A program made the position numbers and the translations under genes. From Clostridia bacterium (GTDB lineage: Bacteria; Bacillota; Clostridia; Christensenellales; UBA1242), in the NCBI GenBank assembly GCA_017399515.1, contig JAFQBZ010000125.1, positions 1 to 5,850 of the forward strand: DNA of 5,850 nucleotides, given 5' to 3'. The notes under the pieces were generated by a model. It worked only from the letters and a program-made list of their open reading frames with translations. It was not told where the DNA came from and did no database searches. Positions 1 to 5,103 of this stretch are shown here, piece after piece (positions within the stretch are counted from its first letter, which is position 1; each line of letters starts with the position of its first letter).

Positions 1-335
1 AAGTTGGAATGTATCTTGCAATGAGCCGTGTTGCATTTAGAGAAGGTTATCCTGAAATTGGAATGTATTATGAAAAGGCTGCTTTTGAAGAAGCAGAACA
101 CGCAAGCAAGTTTGCTGAACTTCTTGGTGAAGTTGTGACAGATTCAACAAAGAAAAATTTGGAAATGAGAGTTATGGCTGAAAATGAAGCAACAGCAAGC
201 AAAACAGAACTTGCACTTGAAGCAAAGAAACTCAACCTTGATGCAATTCATGACACCGTTCACGAAATGGCTCGTGATGAAGCAAGACATGGAAGAGCAT
301 TTAAAGCACTTCTTGAAAGATATTTCAAGAACTAA
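1..335 (+). CDS. Rubrerythrin, C-terminal ferritin-like part (5' partial)
   Basis: This is the 3' part of a rubrerythrin gene; the first complete codon is at base 3, and the reading frame is open to the window edge. Rubrerythrins are cytoplasmic non-haem diiron proteins that reduce hydrogen peroxide in anaerobes. The visible fragment of about 110 residues is the four-helix ferritin-like domain. Counting from the Met at base 9, it carries two E-x-x-H iron-ligand motifs: EAEH (E28, H31; bases 90-101) and EARH (E91, H94; bases 279-290). A further Glu-rich helix (AENEA, about residues 58-61) can supply another ligand. The protein stops right after this domain (end ALLERYFKN), with no C-terminal rubredoxin domain. 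The wording of the sequence resembles clostridial reverse rubrerythrins (NADH peroxidases), whose rubredoxin domain is N-terminal; that part would lie outside the window. The Met at base 9 is internal, not the start. Family call is firm; the reverse-type call is inference. Confidence 0.9.
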   Translation, partial: VGMYLAMSRVAFREGYPEIGMYYEKAAFEEAEHASKFAELLGEVVTDSTKKNLEMRVMAENEATASKTELALEAKKLNLDAIHDTVHEMARDEARHGRAFKALLERYFKN

Positions 336-350
336 TTTCAAAAAGATAAT

Positions 351-381
351 AAAAAAGAGCGAATGTTCAATTCGCTTTTTT
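351..381. terminator. Bidirectional intrinsic terminator between convergent genes
   Basis: A perfect 7-bp stem, AGCGAAT (358-364) with ATTCGCT (370-376), closes a 5-base loop and is followed by a run of six T (376-381). It lies 15 bases after the rubrerythrin stop codon. On the minus strand the same stem is followed by CTC-free-of-G pyrimidines and six T (the A-run at 351-356), so it can also stop transcripts arriving from the SDR gene at 520-1254, which has no closer clear terminator. The stem is short but GC-containing, and its position after a stop is typical. Confidence 0.8.
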
Positions 382-519
382 GTTTTGATTGAAAATTACC
401 CAAAAACGCATTTTTGTTAAAAATTAGCAAAAATAATGCAATTTTTACATTTTAAATAAAATCAGTTTTTGCAGAACTAAAATGTTAAAAAATGCTTTAA
501 ATTTTAATTTTTATACATT
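382..519. other. AT-rich convergent intergenic spacer
   Basis: This spacer of about 140 bases separates two converging genes. It is very AT-rich with many A and T runs and holds no credible reading frame with a ribosome binding site. The only structures seen are weak A/T-only inverted repeats such as CAAAAA (401-406) with TTTTTG (411-416). It would form the 3' untranslated end of the minus-strand SDR transcript before the hairpin at 351-381. Confidence 0.5.
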
Positions 520-1254
520 TTAGAACTTAATTACGCCACCAGAAACGGTTATTTCGCTTCCTGTGATAAATGAACTTTCGTCGCTAGACAAGAAGAAAAC
601 TGCGTTTGCAACATCTTCAGGAAGCCCAAGTTTTTCGAGTGGTGTTTCACTTTTGATGATGTTTATTGTTTCTTCACTGTAATCACTTGTCATTTTTGTT
701 TTAATAAAGCCAGGTGAAACTGCGTTAATTCGAATGTAAGGTGAAAGTTCAACTGAAAGTGATTTTGTGAGATTGATAAGTGCGGCTTTTGTTGCTGAAT
801 AAACTGCCTCAAGGCTGCCACCTGATTGACCCATAACCGATGAAATGATTTCAATTGTTCCATGTTTTTTGTCAAGCATACGCTTTCCAATTTCTTTAGT
901 GAAGAGAATTGTTCCGCGAAGGTTTGTGTTTAAAACAAGGTCAATATCTTCGGTTGGTCTTTCAACTAAAAGCATTTGCTCTTCGGCAATTCCTGCACAA
1001 AGCACAGCGGTGTCGATATATTCAAATTCGTGGCAAGCGGTGTTTACGAAATTTTTGATATCACTTTCGTTTGTTTGGTCACAACGAAGAGCAAGCACTT
1101 CTGCGCCAAGTGTTTTAAGTTCGTTTAAAAATTCATTATCGAATGAATTCAAATAGGTGAGTGCTAAGTTGTATCCATTTTCGGCAAACTTCTTTGCAAC
1201 TGCTTTTCCAATGTCGCCAAAAGCACCGGTTATTATTGCTGTTTTTCTTAACAT
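520..1254 (-). CDS. Short-chain dehydrogenase/reductase (FabG-like; possibly EF-P 5-aminopentanone reductase, YmfI-like)
   Basis: A 244-residue classical SDR, a full-length cytoplasmic NAD(P)(H)-dependent oxidoreductase of usual size. The N-terminal nucleotide-binding turn is TGAFGDIG (9-16). The catalytic tetrad is complete: N111 (in TNL), S139 (SSVMG), Y152 and K156 (YSATK), followed by the PG loop (181-182) and a FabG-like end (FITGSEITVSGG). The stretch around the active site, SSVMGQSGGSLEAVYSATKAA, resembles YmfI-type reductases, which reduce the 5-aminopentanone group on elongation factor P in Bacillota. A 3-oxoacyl-ACP reductase or other SDR role is equally open, and no efp or fab genes are visible nearby. 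Two residues are off-consensus: D14 replaces the middle Gly of TGxxxGxG, and C86 replaces the second Asn of NNAG. The ATG overlaps the end of the upstream kinase gene by 7 bases, and an AAGGAGG site sits 4 bases before it. Confidence 0.88.
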   Translation of the reverse strand: MLRKTAIITGAFGDIGKAVAKKFAENGYNLALTYLNSFDNEFLNELKTLGAEVLALRCDQTNESDIKNFVNTACHEFEYIDTAVLCAGIAEEQMLLVERPTEDIDLVLNTNLRGTILFTKEIGKRMLDKKHGTIEIISSVMGQSGGSLEAVYSATKAALINLTKSLSVELSPYIRINAVSPGFIKTKMTSDYSEETINIIKSETPLEKLGLPEDVANAVFFLSSDESSFITGSEITVSGGVIKF

Positions 1255-1829
1255 AAATCCTCCTTTTGTTTAATCATTTTAACAAGTAAGTTCAAACCAT
1301 AATCATCGTTTGTGTTATTTTCAACAACGGTGTCAAAAAGTGAAGCGATATAGTTTGGTGAGTTCTTTTCACGAAGTGCAAAATATTCTTCACTAATGCC
1401 ATCACGATTCATAACCCTTTCGCACCTGATTGATTCTTTTGCGGTTGCTAAAATTTTGAAATTGCACATATTAAAATATTTCATCAAGTGAAGAAGTGAA
1501 TATTCCAAAATGACATAAGGTTTGGTGTTTTCTTCCAAAAGTTTATCAATGATTTCACACATAATTTTTTCAGAACAAGCGTTGATAAGGTTGAGTTTTT
1601 CTCTGTCTTTAAAAACAATTTCACCGAGTTTTTTTCTCATAATGTTTCCGTTTTTATCAAAAACATCTTTGCTGATTTTTGACTTTACAAGTTCTTTGAA
1701 AGTGCTTGTTTCAGTTGAAAGATGTGAAATCTTATCAAAATTTATAACGATTGCACCAAGTTCTTTGGCTAAATCATCGGCAATTTTTGATTTGCCAGAA
1801 CCACTTTTTCCACTAATTCCAATAATCAT
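1248..1829 (-). CDS. coaE: Divergent dephospho-CoA kinase-like P-loop kinase
   Basis: A 193-residue P-loop NTPase that best fits dephospho-CoA kinase (CoaE), which phosphorylates the ribose 3'-OH of dephospho-CoA in the last step of CoA synthesis. Length matches the family (about 200). The N-terminus holds the Walker A loop GKSGSGKS (7-14), then FDKISHL (31-37), which parallels the CoaE D-x-I-x-H substrate motif. A lid-like segment with R135, R138, R142 and R153 (ending in DGISEEYFALRE) is very CoaE-like. The family's DIPLLFE strand appears as VILEYSLL (107-113), with Glu for Asp, and the usual His-Pro in the following helix is replaced (INACSEKI). An upstream in-frame ATG (1862) lies inside a hairpin; the ATG at 1829 is preferred because TGGAG sits 7 bases before it and the P-loop then starts at the normal distance. 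The gene is first in a two-gene unit with the SDR. A related nucleotide kinase with another substrate remains possible. Confidence 0.75.
   Translation of the reverse strand: MIIGISGKSGSGKSKIADDLAKELGAIVINFDKISHLSTETSTFKELVKSKISKDVFDKNGNIMRKKLGEIVFKDREKLNLINACSEKIMCEIIDKLLEENTKPYVILEYSLLHLMKYFNMCNFKILATAKESIRCERVMNRDGISEEYFALREKNSPNYIASLFDTVVENNTNDDYGLNLLVKMIKQKEDLC
1258..1266 (-). promoter_or_regulatory. Shine-Dalgarno of the SDR gene, inside the kinase gene's last codons
   Basis: On the minus strand the bases AAAGGAGGA precede the SDR start codon, with GGAGG at 1263-1259 and four bases to the ATG. The same bases encode the last residues (K-E-D) of the upstream kinase-like protein, whose TAA (1250-1248) lies just inside the SDR coding region. 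This arrangement lets ribosomes terminating on the first gene re-initiate on the second. It fixes the SDR start and suggests translational coupling. Confidence 0.85.
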
Positions 1830-1835
1830 AATTTT

Positions 1836-1840
1836 CTCCA
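1836..1840 (-). promoter_or_regulatory. Shine-Dalgarno that decides the kinase start
   Basis: On the minus strand TGGAG (1840-1836) precedes the ATG at 1829-1827 by six to seven bases. The alternative in-frame ATG at 1862 has no such site and is buried in the hairpin stem at 1843-1871. The downstream start is therefore chosen. Confidence 0.8.
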
Positions 1841-1842
1841 AT

Positions 1843-1871
1843 AAAAAGCAGATGAGTTTCATCTGCTTTTT
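1843..1871 (-). terminator. Perfect 13-bp hairpin with T-run after the HAD gene, directly before the kinase ribosome binding site
   Basis: The arms AAAAAGCAGATGA (1843-1855) and TCATCTGCTTTTT (1859-1871) are exact reverse complements around a 3-base loop. On the minus strand the stem is followed by a run of five T and ATT, the form of an intrinsic terminator for the HAD gene, which ends 30 bases upstream. The kinase Shine-Dalgarno starts 3 bases after the stem. The structure is symmetrical and would also work on the plus strand, but no plus-strand gene leads into it. Confidence 0.8.
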
Positions 1872-1900
1872 AGTTTAATACTACGCTTGAACTTTGTCAA
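1872..1900 (-). promoter_or_regulatory. Predicted sigma-A promoter of the kinase-SDR operon
   Basis: On the minus strand a perfect -35 box TTGACA (1900-1895) is followed after 17 bases by TAAACT (1877-1872), a four-of-six match to the -10 consensus. The -35 starts 2 bases after the HAD stop codon. Transcription would begin near 1864-1868, inside the 5' arm of the hairpin at 1843-1871, so the kinase transcript would start at or within that stem. The -35 match and spacing are good; the -10 is only fair. Confidence 0.6.
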
Positions 1901-1901
1901 A

Positions 1902-2540
1902 TTATTCTTTTGTTGATGAATGATAGTTTGAATAAAAAAGATTTCCTATTCGATTTGCGATTTTGCTGAAGTTGTCACAATGAATGGTTTTTAAATGTGC
2001 TTGTTTTGCTCCAGCAAGGTTTTCAGGCTTGTCGTCAATCATAAATGTTTCGTCTGGTTTTAAATTATAGGTTTCGCAGGCAAGTCTATAAATTTCAGGG
2101 TCTGGTTTTCTAAGCCCAACAAGGTTTGAAAGCACAAATCCGTCAAAATTTTCAACAAGTGAACTGTTTTGAATGCTGAATTGTGTTTCAGGAATTGAGT
2201 TTGACAAAAGAATAAGTTTAAAACCGTCGTCATGTAGTTTTTTTGTTAGGTTGATTAGTTCTGTGTTTTCAATAATGTGACTTGGAATGCTGTCTAAAAG
2301 TTTAGGAAGCACAGGCGCTGCTTTTGGGTAAAGTGTGCTTGCAATAAAGCAGCAGTCGTCAGTTGTGATTTTTCCAAGTTGATAGTCATTGAATGCTTGA
2401 TGCATTGTTTCATTCTTTTTAATTCCAACCAAAAGCCTGAGTGCTTTGAATTTATCTATTAATGAGAATTCTTTTGCGATTCCTTTATAATCAACGGTGG
2501 CGAGAACTCCCATATAGTCAAATATTACATTTTTTATCAT
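1902..2540 (-). CDS. HAD-superfamily hydrolase (subfamily IA-like)
   Basis: A 212-residue cytoplasmic haloacid dehalogenase-superfamily protein, most likely a small-molecule phosphatase; substrate unknown. Motif I is FDYMGVL with nucleophile D8, but the usual second Asp (DxD) is M10. Motif II is LLSNS with S113, motif III is K145 in GLRKPDPEIY, and motif IV is IDDKPENLAGA with D169 and D170. The region between residues 15 and 90 is the helical cap typical of subfamily IA. The GLRKPDPEIY and DDKPENL strings resemble the YihX/epoxide-hydrolase-N-domain-like group, where the second Asp of motif I is also often missing, so loss of that residue does not prove inactivity. The start is supported by GGAG six bases upstream (minus strand) and by the motif I position. 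It is probably a single-gene unit, with its own promoter on the right and a terminator on the left. Confidence 0.85.
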   Translation of the reverse strand: MIKNVIFDYMGVLATVDYKGIAKEFSLIDKFKALRLLVGIKKNETMHQAFNDYQLGKITTDDCCFIASTLYPKAAPVLPKLLDSIPSHIIENTELINLTKKLHDDGFKLILLSNSIPETQFSIQNSSLVENFDGFVLSNLVGLRKPDPEIYRLACETYNLKPDETFMIDDKPENLAGAKQAHLKTIHCDNFSKIANRIGNLFYSNYHSSTKE

Positions 2541-2569
2541 AAAATCTCCAAAAATTAAATTGCTTTGGT

Positions 2570-2599
2570 ATTATATCACTAAAAAACTGAATTTGTCTA
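2570..2599 (-). promoter_or_regulatory. Predicted promoter of the HAD gene
   Basis: On the minus strand there is a perfect -10 box TATAAT (2575-2570) with an extended TGA just before it (2578-2576), and a -35-like TAGACA (2599-2594) at 18-base spacing. Transcription would start near 2563, leaving a leader of about 20 bases with GGAG before the ATG. Confidence 0.7.
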
Positions 2600-2631
2600 C
2601 ATTAAAAATGAAATTATTTATTTTAAATATT

Positions 2632-2659
2632 TTGAAATAATTTTCAGTTGTGATACTAT
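2632..2659 (+). promoter_or_regulatory. Predicted promoter of nfnAB
   Basis: TTGAAA (2632-2637) and TACTAT (2654-2659) stand 16 bases apart, with an extended TGA (2651-2653) before the -10. Transcription would start around 2666. A 9-bp A/T-only inverted repeat, AAATTATTT (2611-2619) and AAATAATTT (2635-2643), overlaps the -35 box; it could be an operator or simply AT-rich upstream DNA. Confidence 0.6.
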
Positions 2660-2681
2660 GTAAGTAGCGATATTATGAAAA

Positions 2682-2686
2682 AGGAG
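2682..2686 (+). promoter_or_regulatory. Shine-Dalgarno that decides the nfnA start
   Basis: AGGAG lies six bases before the ATG at 2693. An in-frame ATG at 2675 lies upstream of this site, without a ribosome binding site of its own and only about ten bases from the predicted transcription start. The start at 2693 is therefore preferred. Confidence 0.8.
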
Positions 2687-2692
2687 ATTATA

Positions 2693-3535
2693 ATGTTTGA
2701 AATTTTAGAAAAAAGGTTTTTGAACGATACGGTTTGTGAAATGCAAATTAACGCACCGCTTGTTGCAAAAAAGGCTGAACCAGGTCAGTTCATTATTTTA
2801 AGAACTGATGAAGATGGTGAAAGAATTCCACTTACCATTGCTGGTTTTGATAGAAAGAAGGGAACAGTTAAAATTATTTTTCAAGTTGTGGGAAGCACAA
2901 CTGAAATTTTAAAGCATAAAAATGTTGGTGACTGCTTACAAGACTTTGTTGGACCACTTGGAAATGCAACAGAAACAGAAGGTGTTAAAAATGTTTGTGT
3001 TGTTGGTGGTGGCGTGGGCTGCGCAATTGCAATGCCTGTTGCTGAAAAGTTTGCAAAAGATAAAGCAAATGTTACATCTGTTATTGGTTTTAGAAATAAA
3101 GACCTTGTGATTTTGGAAGATGAGTTTAAAAAGGCTTCAAAAGAACTTGTTGTTATGACTGATGATGGAAGTTATGGCAGACAAGGAAATGTGTGCGTTC
3201 CACTTGAAGAAATGCTTGCTTCAGGCAAAAAGTTTGATAAAATTTTTGCCATTGGACCACTTATTATGATGAAGTTTGTTGTTGAAACTGCTAAAAAATA
3301 TAATGTTCCATGTATGGTTTCAATGAACCCTATTATGATTGATGGAACAGGTATGTGCGGTGGTTGCAGACTTTCTGTTGATGGACAAATGAAATTTGCT
3401 TGTGTTGACGGACCTGACTTTGATGGTTATAAAGTTGACTTTGATGAAATGATGAGCAGAAACAGAATGTATGCTGACTTTGAAAGACATAAATATGAAG
3501 AAACCTGCAATCTTTACAAAAAGGAGGTTAAATAA
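2693..3535 (+). CDS. nfnA: NfnA: FAD/[2Fe-2S] subunit of NADH-dependent ferredoxin:NADP+ oxidoreductase
   Basis: A 280-residue protein of the sulfide/dihydroorotate dehydrogenase-like FAD/NAD-binding family, of normal length. In the Nfn complex the small subunit holds an FAD that interacts with NADH, plus a [2Fe-2S] cluster that passes electrons to NfnB. The N-terminal beta-barrel domain carries the FAD motif RIPLT (44-48). The nucleotide-binding domain carries VVGGGVGCA (103-111) and DDGSYGRQG (157-165). The C-terminal cluster loop IDGTGMCGGC then a third Cys gives C222, C225 and C237; three Cys and an Asp are known ligands in the family, and D217 is the candidate Asp. The PyrK paralogue (dihydroorotate dehydrogenase) shares the fold but has a four-Cys site and a pyrD neighbour, whereas here nfnB begins 2 bases after the stop. 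A sulfide dehydrogenase (SudB) name is an older label for the same family. The operon is driven by the promoter at 2632-2659. Confidence 0.9.
   Translation: MFEILEKRFLNDTVCEMQINAPLVAKKAEPGQFIILRTDEDGERIPLTIAGFDRKKGTVKIIFQVVGSTTEILKHKNVGDCLQDFVGPLGNATETEGVKNVCVVGGGVGCAIAMPVAEKFAKDKANVTSVIGFRNKDLVILEDEFKKASKELVVMTDDGSYGRQGNVCVPLEEMLASGKKFDKIFAIGPLIMMKFVVETAKKYNVPCMVSMNPIMIDGTGMCGGCRLSVDGQMKFACVDGPDFDGYKVDFDEMMSRNRMYADFERHKYEETCNLYKKEVK
3521..3528 (+). promoter_or_regulatory. Shine-Dalgarno of nfnB inside the nfnA end
   Basis: AAGGAGGT, a near-perfect anti-16S match, lies in the last codons of nfnA, nine bases before the nfnB ATG at 3538. With only 2 bases between the nfnA stop and the nfnB start, the two subunits are likely translated in a coupled, roughly equal way. 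Confidence 0.85.
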
Positions 3536-3537
3536 TA

Positions 3538-4962
3538 ATGGCTGAACTTCCAAATATGAAAATGAATAAAAATGAAATGCCAACACAAGACCCAAAAGTT
3601 CGTGCTCACAACTTTGAAGAAGTTGCACTTGGTTATGACGAAGCAGTTGCTATTGATGAAGCAAAAAGATGTTTAAACTGTGTCAATATGCCTTGCGTTT
3701 CAGGTTGTCCGGTTAAAGTTAGAATTCCTGAATTTATTGCAAAAATTAAAGAAGGCGACTTTGAAGGTGCTTATCAAGTGATTAGTGAAACTTCAAGCCT
3801 TCCTGCAGTGTGCGGAAGAGTTTGCCCTCAAGAAACACAATGTGAATCAAAATGTGTTAGAGGAATCAAGGGTGAACCTGTTGGAATCGGCAGACTTGAA
3901 AGATTTGTTGCAGATTTCCACAATGCTCATGACGGAAAGAAAGAGAAAGTTCCAAAATCAAACGGGCACAAAGTTGCTGTTGTTGGTTCTGGCCCTTCAG
4001 GCTTAACTTGTGCTGGTGACCTTGCTCGTAAAGGTTACAAAGTGACAGTGTTTGAAGCACTTCACAAAGCCGGTGGTGTTCTTGTTTATGGAATTCCTGA
4101 ATTTAGACTTCCAAAGTCTATTGTTCAAAAAGAAATTGATAAACTTGAATCAATGGGTGTTAAAATTGAAACCAATATTGTTATTGGAAAAACTCTCACA
4201 ATTGATGAACTTTTTGAAAGTGGATTTGAAGCAGTGTTTGTTGGTTCAGGTGCTGGTCTTCCAAGATTTATGGGCATTAAAGGTGAAGGTTTAAATGGTG
4301 TTTATTCAGCAAATGAATTTTTGACTCGTGCAAACCTTATGAAGTCTTATAAAACTGATGCAACAACACCTGTTATGAAAGGTGGAAAGGTTGCAGTTGT
4401 TGGTGGCGGAAATGTTGCTATGGACGCAGCAAGAACTGCACTTCGTCTTGGTGCTGAAAAAGTTTATATTGTTTACCGCAGATCAATGGAAGAACTTCCT
4501 GCAAGAAAAGAAGAAGTTGAACATGCTATTGAAGAAGGTGTTGAATTTAAACTTTTAAACAACCCTGTTGAAGTTTTGGGATATAATAATCCTAATGATA
4601 AGCGTGACCCTAAAAATGGTTTTGTTCGTGCAATTCGTTGCATTAAAATGGAACTTGGTGAACCAGATGAACAAGGCAGACGCAGACCTGTTGAAGTTCA
4701 AGGCAGTGAATTTGAACTTGAAGTTGACAGTGTTATTATGTCTATTGGCACATCTCCAAACCCACTTATCAAGGCAACAACTCGTGGTCTTGACACAAAT
4801 AAATGGGGTGGAATTATTGTTGAAGAAAACACAGGCAAAACATCAAAAGAAGGTGTTTATGCTGGTGGTGATGCTGTTACCGGCGCTGCAACAGTTATTT
4901 CTGCAATGGGTGCTGGAAAGGTTGCTGCTGATGCAATTGACAAATATTTAACTTCAAAATAA
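3538..4962 (+). CDS. nfnB: NfnB: NADPH-binding FAD/iron-sulfur subunit of ferredoxin:NADP+ oxidoreductase (GltD-like)
   Basis: A 474-residue protein of the glutamate synthase small-subunit-like family, often auto-annotated as gltA (homotetrameric NADPH glutamate synthase). In Nfn this subunit contains the bifurcating FAD and two [4Fe-4S] clusters and reacts with NADPH and ferredoxin in the cytoplasm. Eight N-terminal cysteines supply cluster ligands: C45, C48, C53, C57 and C92, C96, C102, C106; family structures report one non-Cys (Glu) ligand, and E99 or E103 are near candidates. The FAD site is VGSGPSGL (149-156), the NADPH site is GGGNVAMDAAR (289-299) with YRRS (313-316) suited to the 2'-phosphate, and the C-terminal FAD motif is YAGGDAVTGAATV (441-453). 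The adjacent nfnA makes Nfn much likelier than a stand-alone glutamate synthase; no large glutamate synthase subunit is visible. All key motifs are intact. Confidence 0.92.
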   Translation: MAELPNMKMNKNEMPTQDPKVRAHNFEEVALGYDEAVAIDEAKRCLNCVNMPCVSGCPVKVRIPEFIAKIKEGDFEGAYQVISETSSLPAVCGRVCPQETQCESKCVRGIKGEPVGIGRLERFVADFHNAHDGKKEKVPKSNGHKVAVVGSGPSGLTCAGDLARKGYKVTVFEALHKAGGVLVYGIPEFRLPKSIVQKEIDKLESMGVKIETNIVIGKTLTIDELFESGFEAVFVGSGAGLPRFMGIKGEGLNGVYSANEFLTRANLMKSYKTDATTPVMKGGKVAVVGGGNVAMDAARTALRLGAEKVYIVYRRSMEELPARKEEVEHAIEEGVEFKLLNNPVEVLGYNNPNDKRDPKNGFVRAIRCIKMELGEPDEQGRRRPVEVQGSEFELEVDSVIMSIGTSPNPLIKATTRGLDTNKWGGIIVEENTGKTSKEGVYAGGDAVTGAATVISAMGAGKVAADAIDKYLTSK

Positions 4963-5001
4963 AAACGCAAAATATGTTTAAATATTATGCATAAAAATAT
5001 C

Positions 5002-5028
5002 AAAATGGGCTTTTTAGCCCATTTTTTT
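5002..5028 (+). terminator. Intrinsic terminator of nfnAB
   Basis: A perfect 10-bp stem, AAAATGGGCT (5002-5011) with AGCCCATTTT (5016-5025), encloses a TTTT loop and is followed by an uninterrupted T-run through 5028. It begins 39 bases after the nfnB stop and separates that operon from the next gene. Confidence 0.92.
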
Positions 5029-5056
5029 GTGCAAAAATTAAAATAAAAACAATCTA

Positions 5057-5085
5057 TTGCTGATAAAACTTTGTTGTGATATAAT
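5057..5085 (+). promoter_or_regulatory. Predicted strong promoter of the TtcA-like gene
   Basis: TTGCTG (5057-5062) and a perfect TATAAT (5080-5085) are 17 bases apart, with an extended TGA (5077-5079). Transcription would start near 5092, giving a leader of only about 12 bases. AGAGG (5093-5097) stands six bases before the ATG, so the ribosome site would lie almost at the mRNA 5' end. Confidence 0.8.
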
Positions 5086-5103
5086 GTTTTATAGAGGTAT
5101 AAT

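Noticed and set aside
401..416. CAAAAA-CGCA-TTTTTG inverted repeat as a second terminator for the SDR gene
   Set aside because: The stem is only 6 bp and nearly all A-T, in DNA full of A and T runs; the GC-containing hairpin at 351-381 is a better terminator.
845..1156. A plus-strand reading frame of about 103 codons inside the SDR gene
   Set aside because: It is antisense to a clear SDR with intact motifs, with no ribosome binding site or recognisable domain.
1830..1862. Kinase start at the ATG at 1862, giving an 11-residue N-terminal extension
   Set aside because: That ATG lies inside the hairpin stem, has no ribosome binding site and would put the P-loop unusually far from the N-terminus; the ATG at 1829 has a good site.
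2675..2692. nfnA start at the ATG at 2675
   Set aside because: The AGGAG lies downstream of it and correctly spaced for the ATG at 2693; the six extra residues KKEII-type are just the translated Shine-Dalgarno region.
2693..3535. PyrK (dihydroorotate dehydrogenase electron transfer subunit) as the identity of this gene
   Set aside because: The cluster loop has three cysteines with a TGMCGGC pattern, and the neighbour is nfnB rather than pyrD.
4963..5001. ATGCAT palindrome and AATAT repeats between nfnB and its terminator
   Set aside because: Short A/T-rich palindromes are expected at this composition; nothing ties them to a function.
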